Positions 22,503-29,938 of a DNA stretch of 64,000 bases are shown here, piece by piece. The stretch is from Parafrankia discariae (GTDB lineage Bacteria > Actinomycetota > Actinomycetes > Frankiales > Frankiaceae). The notes beneath the pieces are model-generated. The model did no database searches. It was not told where the DNA came from and was given only the letters and a program-made list of their open reading frames with translations. Numbering within the stretch: the first letter of the stretch is position 1; the number at the start of each line of letters is the position of its first letter. The DNA is taken from positions 51,560-115,559 of the forward strand of contig NZ_KB891274.1 in the NCBI RefSeq assembly GCF_000373365.1, read 5' to 3'. The position numbers and the translations under genes were made by a program.

Positions 22503-23762
22503 TCACGCCGACGCCGCCGGATCGAAAGCGATCTTCACGGCGCCGAGGCGCCCCGCGGACAACGCGTGGTCCAACGCCTCCCGCCACCGGGCCAGCGGAT
22601 ACACCGCCGACACCACCCCGTCGAGCGGGGCCGTGGCGGCCAACGCCAACGCCCGCCCGAAATCCGACCCCGCCGGCTCCACACCGGCATCGGTGGCCCG
22701 CGCCGCACCGGGCCGGGCGCCACCGGACGACGCGTACGTCCCCACCAGCTCCAACTCCCGGAACCACAACGGCGTCAGATCCACCGACCCCGCCGGCACC
22801 CCCGAGAGCACCACCCGGCCACCGGCGCGGGTCACCCGCAGCGCCGTCGACAACGACGACGCGCTACCCGCGCAGTCGATCGCCACATCCACCCCGCCGA
22901 GCAGATACTCCCCACCCAGCTGCGGGGTCAGCCGCAACGCCCGGTTCGCCCGGCGCACCCCCCCGACCGCGTCATCGGGAGCGAGCACCTCATCGGCACC
23001 GAAACGCCGCGCCAACTCCACCTGCCGGCGATGCTTGGCGACCATCGTCACATGCTCGGCCTTCGTGTAGGCGCGGATCGCCAGCAACGTCAGCAGCCCC
23101 ACCGCACCCGACCCGATGATCAGCACCCGGTCCCCGGAACGCACCCCCGACCGGCCCGCGGTGTGCACCGCCGTCGCCAACGGCTCGACCAGCACCGCCC
23201 GCTCATCGGGCAGACTGTCCGGCACCGGATGCAACTGGCTGTGATGAGCGACCAGCGCCCGGCTCCACCCACCCCCGGTATCCGCACAGAACCCCGTCTG
23301 CAACCCCGGCGCGAGATGACCCACCGTGATCCGGTCACAGCGCGACGTGCGGCCCGCCGCGCAGCCCGCGCACAGCTCCAACCCGCGCGCCGCGCAGCCC
23401 AGCACCGGGTCGATCACCACCCGCGACCCGGCGTCCAACCGGCGCCCATCGGCCAACGCCACCGGCTCCTGCAGATCACCGACGATCTCATGGCCCGGCG
23501 TGAACGGCATCGACACCAGCGGTGAGAAGTAGAACGAGCTCTGCCCCGTCACCGTCGCCAGATCCGACCCGCAGATCCCCGCCAGCCGCGGCCGCACCGT
23601 CACCCACCCCGGCCCCGGCAGACCCGGATCACCCCGGTCCACCAGCCGCAACGGCGCCGCGGTCGTCGCCGCCGCCCCCGACAACCGCGGGAACCGACCC
23701 GACACCACCCGCGCCGCCGCGTACCGCGGCAACGACCGGTACAACTCCAGACCGCGTGTCAC
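22503..23762 (-). CDS. Zinc-dependent medium-chain alcohol dehydrogenase
   Basis: A 419-residue MDR enzyme. The catalytic zinc ligands are in AGICGSD and PGHEIVGD, the structural zinc cysteines lie in the stretch CAARGLELCAGCAAGRTSRC, and the NAD(P)-binding motif is IIGSGAVGLLTLLAIR. It is longer than usual because of an extended N-terminus and a Gly-rich loop. It overlaps the reductase-phosphatase gene by 4 bp (GTGA) and precedes the LarA-like gene by 172 bp. It probably interconverts an aldehyde or ketone and an alcohol in the same pathway. Confidence 0.9.
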   Translation of the reverse strand: MTRGLELYRSLPRYAAARVVSGRFPRLSGAAATTAAPLRLVDRGDPGLPGPGWVTVRPRLAGICGSDLATVTGQSSFYFSPLVSMPFTPGHEIVGDLQEPVALADGRRLDAGSRVVIDPVLGCAARGLELCAGCAAGRTSRCDRITVGHLAPGLQTGFCADTGGGWSRALVAHHSQLHPVPDSLPDERAVLVEPLATAVHTAGRSGVRSGDRVLIIGSGAVGLLTLLAIRAYTKAEHVTMVAKHRRQVELARRFGADEVLAPDDAVGGVRRANRALRLTPQLGGEYLLGGVDVAIDCAGSASSLSTALRVTRAGGRVVLSGVPAGSVDLTPLWFRELELVGTYASSGGARPGAARATDAGVEPAGSDFGRALALAATAPLDGVVSAVYPLARWREALDHALSAGRLGAVKIAFDPAASA

Positions 23763-26113
23763 CGGCCCTCACCCACTTCCACCCGCACCCCGTCACGACC
23801 CTGCGCCCCCGACCCGCCCACCGCGGCGCGGGCCCGCGCCGCCGCGGCGAACAGAACCCGCTCACCGCGGCTGGCGACCACCAGCCGCGGCTCACCGGGC
23901 GTCGACGGCCACTCCTCGATCGGCCACCCCGCCCCCCGCGCCACCTTGTGCAACGCCACATCCGGGTTCACCGCCACCGGATTACCCACCGTGCGCAGCA
24001 TCGGCAGATCCGACAGGCTGTCCGCGTACGCCCACGACACACCCAGATCCGCGCCCACCCGCCGCGCGTAATGATCCACGAAAGCGGCGCGGGCATCCCC
24101 GACCAGCGGCGAGGACGACAACCGCCCCGTGTACCGGCCGTCCACGCCGACCTCCAGACCGGTCGCGACGATCTCGTCGAACAGCGGCGCCAACGGACGG
24201 GTCAGCACCTCCACCGCCCCGGTCAGCAGCACCGTGCGATGCCCGGCCGCGCGATGCTCCCGCACCCGCCGCACCGCCGCCGGTTTCACCCGCCGCAACA
24301 CCACATCGGCGGCGACCTCGTCGACGACCCGCGCCAACTCCACCGGATCCACCCCCGCGTACCGGCTGTACACCGACCGGATCAGATGCCCCCGGTCCCG
24401 GCGCTCCGCCCGCAGATACCCCGGCAACGCCCGCGCCAACGACACCAGCTCCCGCGCCCGCTCCCCGACATCCCCATCGGCCAGCCGCAGCCACAGATAC
24501 GACTCGACCACCGTCGAGGACACCAGCGTCCCATCCAGGTCGAACACCGCCAGCACCCCCTCACCGGCGGTCAGGTTCCGCGCCATCCGCCGCACCGGAG
24601 CGGCCTCCCGCGGCCGGCGCAGCACCTGCGTCACCGCCGGGCAGTGCACATCCTGCAGATAGTGCCGCCAGTCGAAACACGCCGGGTCGAACCCGAACTC
24701 CACCTGATCAGCCGGGTCCATCGCCGCGTGCAACGCCGCGGTCGCGTCATCGACATAGACCAGCTCGGCCTTCGTGTACGCCCGGTACACATCCGAGTAG
24801 CGGCGCAGGAACGACACCCGCCCCTCGGTACGTTCCAGATCGACCGCCAGCCGGCGCACCCGCTCCGAACGCGGCGCGTGCGCCAACGCCCGGTTCGCCC
24901 ACTCCACCGCCTTCTCCCCGCGGCGCAGCTTCGCCTCCACCGCCACCGCACCCGCGAACGGCCACTCCGGCACCCCGATGTGCCCACGGCCCCGCCGCGG
25001 CAGCGGATGGGCCAGGAAATAGCCCCGCACATGGTCGTACAGATCCCGGAACAGCAACGGATTCCGGAACCCCGAACACACCGTGTAATAAGCCGGGACC
25101 GTCGCCGGTGGGGGGCTCGCCGCCGCCGCCAGCAACGCGTTGACCACCAGATCCACCGGGATGATGTCCACCACGGCGTCCGGGGACGCCGGGAAGTCCG
25201 GCAGCTCCCCCCGACCGAACGCCAGGATCAGCGGCTCGGCCATCTTGAACCCCTCGATCCACCCCGGGAACGGCTTCACCAGCGCGCTCTCGATGATCGA
25301 CGGGCGGACGATCGTCAACGGCAGATCGCCGTGCGAATCCTCCAGATACCGCTCACCCAACGCCTTGGTGAACGTGTACGCGTCCGTCCAGCCCAGCACC
25401 TGCGCACGCTCGGAGCCCGCCGCGACCAGCCGCGCCGCCACCCACGCCCGCCGCGCCGCCTCCGCCTGCGCCGACACCGTCTGCGCCCCGGCCCGCGCAT
25501 GCTCGGCCTCCGCCTGCGCCCGGAACCGCGCCGAGTTCTCCGGGGAACGCGACGCGTCCTCCGCCGCCTGCCGGGCCCGCCCCGCCGACGCCTGCTCCGC
25601 CGCCCAGTCCACCTCGTGCGCCAGCCGGCCCTCGGCGATGTGCCCCGACCGCAACCCCGCCACATAGGCGGTCGACACGTGCACCAGATGCGGACGGGCC
25701 CCGGCGGCACGCACCGCGCGCAGCAGCTCCTGCACCCCACCCAGGTTCGTCGCGAAACCCTCATCGATCGCCGGGTCGAACGACACCTCCCCAGCACAGT
25801 GGATCACCACGTCCAGATCGGCGGGCACCTCACCCATGCTGGCCAGATCACCCTCGATGACCCGCACCTGCGCCGCCAACCGCGCGGCCAACCCGTCCCG
25901 GCCCAACCGTTCCCGCAGCCCGGCGAACGCCGGCTTACGGGTCATCCGTTCCAGCCGGGCCATCCCCGAATGGCTACCCCGGGGCCGGACGAGCGCCACG
26001 ACCTGGGTATCCGGGAACTCCGAGAGCAGCCGCTCCAGCAGCGCCTCACCGACGAACCCGGTCACCCCGGTCACGAACACACGCCTGCCCGCGAGCCGCT
26101 CGCGCAGCCCCAC
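23759..26113 (-). CDS. Fatty-acyl reductase (SDR) fused to HAD-IB phosphatase
   Basis: A 784-residue two-domain protein. Residues about 10-390 form an extended SDR of the male-sterility/fatty-acyl-CoA reductase group (VTGVTGFVGEALLERLL, HVSTAYVAG, YTFTKALGE with the YxxxK pair, TIVRPSIIES), with an Ala/Glu-rich helical insertion near 180-240. Residues about 530-740 form a HAD-IB phosphatase (nucleophile FDLDGTLV, LLTGAVEVL, YADSLSDLPML). Such proteins occur in actinobacterial and myxobacterial lipid clusters. It starts with GTG after GGAGGTGA at a 5-base spacing, heads the operon, and lies below a 14-bp palindrome. Confidence 0.9.
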   Translation of the reverse strand: MGLRERLAGRRVFVTGVTGFVGEALLERLLSEFPDTQVVALVRPRGSHSGMARLERMTRKPAFAGLRERLGRDGLAARLAAQVRVIEGDLASMGEVPADLDVVIHCAGEVSFDPAIDEGFATNLGGVQELLRAVRAAGARPHLVHVSTAYVAGLRSGHIAEGRLAHEVDWAAEQASAGRARQAAEDASRSPENSARFRAQAEAEHARAGAQTVSAQAEAARRAWVAARLVAAGSERAQVLGWTDAYTFTKALGERYLEDSHGDLPLTIVRPSIIESALVKPFPGWIEGFKMAEPLILAFGRGELPDFPASPDAVVDIIPVDLVVNALLAAAASPPPATVPAYYTVCSGFRNPLLFRDLYDHVRGYFLAHPLPRRGRGHIGVPEWPFAGAVAVEAKLRRGEKAVEWANRALAHAPRSERVRRLAVDLERTEGRVSFLRRYSDVYRAYTKAELVYVDDATAALHAAMDPADQVEFGFDPACFDWRHYLQDVHCPAVTQVLRRPREAAPVRRMARNLTAGEGVLAVFDLDGTLVSSTVVESYLWLRLADGDVGERARELVSLARALPGYLRAERRDRGHLIRSVYSRYAGVDPVELARVVDEVAADVVLRRVKPAAVRRVREHRAAGHRTVLLTGAVEVLTRPLAPLFDEIVATGLEVGVDGRYTGRLSSSPLVGDARAAFVDHYARRVGADLGVSWAYADSLSDLPMLRTVGNPVAVNPDVALHKVARGAGWPIEEWPSTPGEPRLVVASRGERVLFAAAARARAAVGGSGAQGRDGVRVEVGEGR

Positions 26114-26220
26114 CGGTCACCTCCGCACTTCCCCGCAGCCCCTACCGGCGTCCCCGACGGACGCCCGGTGCGCAACAGTAGGCGACACCGGACCGTCCAC
26201 GAACGAACCCGTCGGTCACC

Positions 26221-26234
26221 TGCGTGTACACGCA
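26221..26234. promoter_or_regulatory. Perfect 14-bp palindrome upstream of the lipid operon
   Basis: TGCGTGTACACGCA is an exact palindrome, 107 bp upstream of the reductase-phosphatase start, in a 235-bp gap (26114-26348) without genes. It is a candidate operator. No regulator gene is adjacent on this side, and the nearest (Lrp type) is at 27.6 kb. Confidence 0.5.
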
Positions 26235-26348
26235 CGCTGCCAGATCAGGGGCAACCTACCGTCACCGCCGCCCCGAGCGCGCCGCCGGCCCGCGCCGACC
26301 GGCCCGCAACCCACCCCCGCCACCCGCACCAAGCCCCGTCCCCGCAGC

Positions 26349-27359
26349 TCAACAGCCCCGCGCGGCACCGGCCAGCGCCGCACACAACCGGTCCACCGAC
26401 CCACCCAGCCCGTACCGGCCCGCCAGCTCCGCCACCGCGGCGGCGTCCACCGGCGCGGCGGGCAGCACCCCACCCACCGGACCCACCGGCACGTCCCGCA
26501 CCACCGCGACCACCCGCACCGCGGCGTCCACATACTCCCGGGCCGCCAGCAGCCGGCGCCGCGCCGCCACCGGGAACCCCTCCACACCACCCGCGTCCAG
26601 CGCGGCGAGGATCGCCCGCAACGACCCGAACCGACCCAGCAGCGCCGCCGCGGTCTTCGCACCGATCCCCGCCACCCCCGGCAGACCATCACTGGGATCA
26701 CCACGCAACACCGCGAAATCGGCGTACGCCCGACCCGGAATGCCATACCGGGCACTGATCGACGCCTCGTCGACCACCGCGAACCGTTCCACCGCGTACC
26801 GCACCACCACCCCGGTGTCGTCACACACCAGCTGGAACAGATCCCGATCCCCGGTCAGGATGTCCACCGGCCCCCCGCCGGGCCGGCCACTGTGCCGGGC
26901 CGCCAGCGTGCCGATCACATCGTCGGCCTCGAAACCCGCCGCCTGCACCCGGGCGATCCCGAACGCGTCGAGCACCGCGTCGATCACCGGCAGCTGCGCC
27001 ACCAGCTCGTCGGGCACCTCCTCCTCGACCACACCGGCCGGCGCGCGATCGGCGACCCGATGCGCCTTGTACGAACCGATCAACGCCACCCGGAACGCCG
27101 GCCGCCAGTCCGCGTCGAAACAGCACACCAGCCGCCGCGGCCGCACCTCGACGATCTGCCGGGCCAGCACATCAAGCAGACCCCGCACCGCGTTCACCGC
27201 CATCCCACCCGGCGCCCGCACCGACCGGGGCACCCCGTGAAACGCCCGGAAATACAACGACGGGGTGTCCGCGAGCAGCAGCCGATCCACACCCCCGCCA
27301 CCCGCCGGCGCCGCACCCCCGACCGTCCCGTCCTCGACATCACCGTGAAAGTTGGTCAC
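26349..27359 (-). CDS. 5'-3' exonuclease (PolA N-terminal/FEN-like)
   Basis: A 336-residue nuclease of the same fold as the N-terminal domain of DNA polymerase I. Metal-binding acidic residues are visible in LLLADTPSLYFRAFHG, CCFDADWRP, GFEADDVIGTLA and DILTGDRDLFQLV, followed by the helix-hairpin-helix GDPSDGLPGVAGIGAKTAAALL. It probably removes RNA or flaps in replication and repair. GTG at 27359 lies seven bases after a CAGTCT -10-like hexamer and could be leaderless; GTG at 27290 is an alternative. It diverges from the Lrp gene. Confidence 0.88.
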   Translation of the reverse strand: MTNFHGDVEDGTVGGAAPAGGGGVDRLLLADTPSLYFRAFHGVPRSVRAPGGMAVNAVRGLLDVLARQIVEVRPRRLVCCFDADWRPAFRVALIGSYKAHRVADRAPAGVVEEEVPDELVAQLPVIDAVLDAFGIARVQAAGFEADDVIGTLAARHSGRPGGGPVDILTGDRDLFQLVCDDTGVVVRYAVERFAVVDEASISARYGIPGRAYADFAVLRGDPSDGLPGVAGIGAKTAAALLGRFGSLRAILAALDAGGVEGFPVAARRRLLAAREYVDAAVRVVAVVRDVPVGPVGGVLPAAPVDAAAVAELAGRYGLGGSVDRLCAALAGAARGC

Positions 27360-27631
27360 GTTGTCAGACTGGCATGCGCTACCGACAGCTCATCCCCACC
27401 CCGACCAACCCAGCCCCGGCAACAACCACCACCACCCCACCGCAGAGCACCACCACCCCACCACCGGACGACACCCCACCCCCGACCCGGCTGCGCAGCG
27501 ACAACGGCCATCCACCGCCCGTGTCCAGCACCCCCGCCCCCCACCCACCCACCAGGTCGAAAAGTCCCGCCGGGACCAGAGAACACCGCCCGGCCCACAT
27601 CCACCGCCACGATCTGCGTAACCTCCGGATC

Positions 27632-28075
27632 GTGCTGGAGGACCTAGACCGTCAGATCGTGCAGCTGCTGTGCCGCGACGGCCGGATGAGCTTCACCGAC
27701 CTCGGTCGCTCCACCGGCCTGTCGGTGTCCGCCGTACACCAGCGGGTCCGACGCCTGGAGCAGCGCGGCGTCATCACCTCCTACGTGGCGCTCGTCGACC
27801 CCTCCCAGGTCGGACTGGCCCTCACCGCCTTCGTCTCCATCAAGGAGATCGACCCCAGCCAACCCGACGACGCCCCCGACCGGCTCACCCACCTGGCGGC
27901 CATCGAAGCCTGCTACAGCGTCGCGGGGGAGGAGAGCTACCTGCTCAAGGTCCGCGTCGCCGACCCCGCCGCCCTCGAAAGCCTCCTACAGGAGATCCGC
28001 GCCGCCGCGAACGTGTCGACCCGCACCATGGTCGTGCTCTCCACCCCGTACGAAAACCGCCCCCCCAACCTGTGA
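27632..28075 (+). CDS. Lrp/AsnC-family transcriptional regulator
   Basis: A 147-residue regulator with an N-terminal winged helix (LDRQIVQLLCRDGRMSFTDL, then TGLSVSAVHQRVRRLEQRGVI) and a RAM ligand domain (ACYSVAGEESYLLKVRVAD). GTG at 27632 gives the standard family length. The frame is open upstream, but that DNA is ACC-rich low-complexity sequence (27374-27630) and is more likely promoter region. Amino acids or related metabolites are the usual effectors. An amidohydrolase follows 84 bp downstream. Confidence 0.88.
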   Translation: MLEDLDRQIVQLLCRDGRMSFTDLGRSTGLSVSAVHQRVRRLEQRGVITSYVALVDPSQVGLALTAFVSIKEIDPSQPDDAPDRLTHLAAIEACYSVAGEESYLLKVRVADPAALESLLQEIRAAANVSTRTMVVLSTPYENRPPNL

Positions 28076-28159
28076 CCCCACCCCGCCCACACACACCCGT
28101 CCCACACCAGGCCCACAGCCGGCCACAGCCCAACACCCCCCGCCCGGCACAGTAGGGCC

Positions 28160-29776
28160 GTGCGCCCCCACCACCCGCCGGCATCCCGACGCGTCCTCTA
28201 CCACCACGGGCACATCCACAGCCCCACCCACCCGCACGCCACCGCCCTGCTCACCGACGGCCCCACCATCACCTGGATCGGCACCGACCAGCCCGACGCC
28301 ACCCGCCACAGGCCACCACCCGGCCCGATCGACCACACCGTCGACCTGCACGGCGCCACCCTCACCGCCGCCTTCGTCGACGCCCACCTGCACACCACCG
28401 CCACCGGCCTCGCCCTCGACGGCGTCGACCTCACCGACAGCCCGTCCCTGCGCCACGCCCTCGACCAGCTCACCCGCGCCGCCCGCCACCGACCCGGCCA
28501 GCCCCTGCTCGGCACCGGCTGGGACGAAACCCGCTGGCCCGAAGCACGCCCCCCCACCAGCGGTGAACTCGCCCGCGCCGCCGGCCCCGTCGACGTCTAC
28601 CTCGCCCGCGCCGACGGCCACACCGCCGTCATCTCCCCACACCTCGCCACCCGCAGCGGCGCCCCCCACGCCACCGGCTGGCTCGGCGACGGCCTGTGCC
28701 GCGACGACGCCCACCACCTCGCCCGCACCGCCGCCTACCACGACCTGCCCCCCACCACCCGCCGCGACGCCGCCCGCCGCGTCCGCACCCACGCCGCCAC
28801 CCTCGGCATCGCCGCCCTGCACGAGATGGCCGGCCCACAGGTCTCCTCCGCCGACGACCTCGCCGCCCTGCTCACCCTCGCCCGCGACGAACCCGGCCCC
28901 GCCATCACCGGCTACTGGGCCGGTGAACTCACCGTCGCCACCGCCCTGAACCACGAACCCGGCCTGGGCCCCGTCGGCTACGGCGGTGACCTGTTCGTCG
29001 ACGGCTCCCTGGGCTCACACACCGCCGCGCTGCGCAGCCCCTACACCGACCAGCCCACCCACCGCGGGCAGCTGCACCGCGACGCCGACGACATCCGCGA
29101 CACCGTCCTCGACGCGGCCAGCGCCGGCCTGCAGACCGGCTTCCACGCCATCGGCGACGCCGCCCTCGACACCGTCCTCGACGGGATCCGCGCCGCCGCC
29201 ACCCGACTCGGTACCGCCACGATCGCCGCCGGCACCCACCGCGTCGAACACGCCGAACTCCTCCACCCCGAACAGATCACCACCATGGCCCGCCTCGGTC
29301 TCATCGCCTCCGTGCAACCCGCCTTCGACGCCCGCTACGGCGGCCCCGACGGCCTCTACACCCGCCGCCTCGGCGCCGAACGGGCCGCGGCGATGAACCC
29401 GTTCGCCGCCCTGCACCACGCCGGCGTCACCCTCGCCCTGTCCTCCGACAGCCCCGTCACCCCCCTCGACCCGTGGGGAGCCGTACACGCCGCGGCCACC
29501 CATCACACCGCCACCGCGCGGATCAGCCCCCTCACCGCGTTCACCGCCGCCACCCACGGTGGCTGGCTCGCCGCCCGCACCCGCGACGGCGCCGGACGGA
29601 TCACCGTCGGCGCACCCGCGACCTTCGCGATCTGGGAAACCCCCCGGCCGGTGGCCGGCGGACAGCCGGGTCCCGACCCGCTGCAGATCCTGCTCACCCA
29701 CCTCGCCCACACCGGCGACGCCCCCCGCTGCCTGCGCACCGTGCTCCGCGGACAGACCCTGCACGCCCTGCCCTGA
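28160..29776 (+). CDS. Amidohydrolase, YtcJ/Amidohydro_3 type
   Basis: A 538-residue metal-dependent hydrolase. HxH appears in AAFVDAHLHTTATG, later metal or catalytic residues in FHAIGDAALD and GTHRVEHAELL, and the closing Asp in LALSSDSPVTPLDPW. The family (YtcJ-like) hydrolyses C-N bonds of mostly unknown substrates in the cytoplasm. GTG at 28160 is the first start after a run without Shine-Dalgarno, so the exact start is uncertain. Codons end overwhelmingly in C, typical of + strand genes between 28 and 37.7 kb. Confidence 0.88.
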   Translation: MRPHHPPASRRVLYHHGHIHSPTHPHATALLTDGPTITWIGTDQPDATRHRPPPGPIDHTVDLHGATLTAAFVDAHLHTTATGLALDGVDLTDSPSLRHALDQLTRAARHRPGQPLLGTGWDETRWPEARPPTSGELARAAGPVDVYLARADGHTAVISPHLATRSGAPHATGWLGDGLCRDDAHHLARTAAYHDLPPTTRRDAARRVRTHAATLGIAALHEMAGPQVSSADDLAALLTLARDEPGPAITGYWAGELTVATALNHEPGLGPVGYGGDLFVDGSLGSHTAALRSPYTDQPTHRGQLHRDADDIRDTVLDAASAGLQTGFHAIGDAALDTVLDGIRAAATRLGTATIAAGTHRVEHAELLHPEQITTMARLGLIASVQPAFDARYGGPDGLYTRRLGAERAAAMNPFAALHHAGVTLALSSDSPVTPLDPWGAVHAAATHHTATARISPLTAFTAATHGGWLAARTRDGAGRITVGAPATFAIWETPRPVAGGQPGPDPLQILLTHLAHTGDAPRCLRTVLRGQTLHALP

Positions 29777-29938
29777 CCCGCACCGGGACCAGGATCCGAA
29801 AACCCCGACGGTCACCCTGCCGATCCCACCGGTGGGGGTAAGGGTGACCCGCCGCACCCGACACCCCACCCGCCCAGCTCACACCCCCACCAGCACCCTC
29901 CACGACCAGCCCACACCCCCACAGCCCACCAGCCCGGC

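Noticed and set aside
20600..26758. Very long + strand frames opposite the lipid operon
   Set aside because: They read as Arg/His/Pro-rich low-complexity sequence and oppose four enzymes with intact motifs; they are a by-product of codon bias.
27374..27631. N-terminal extension of the Lrp regulator
   Set aside because: The residues are Thr/Pro-rich low complexity, no Shine-Dalgarno supports the earlier start, and the GTG at 27632 gives the family length.
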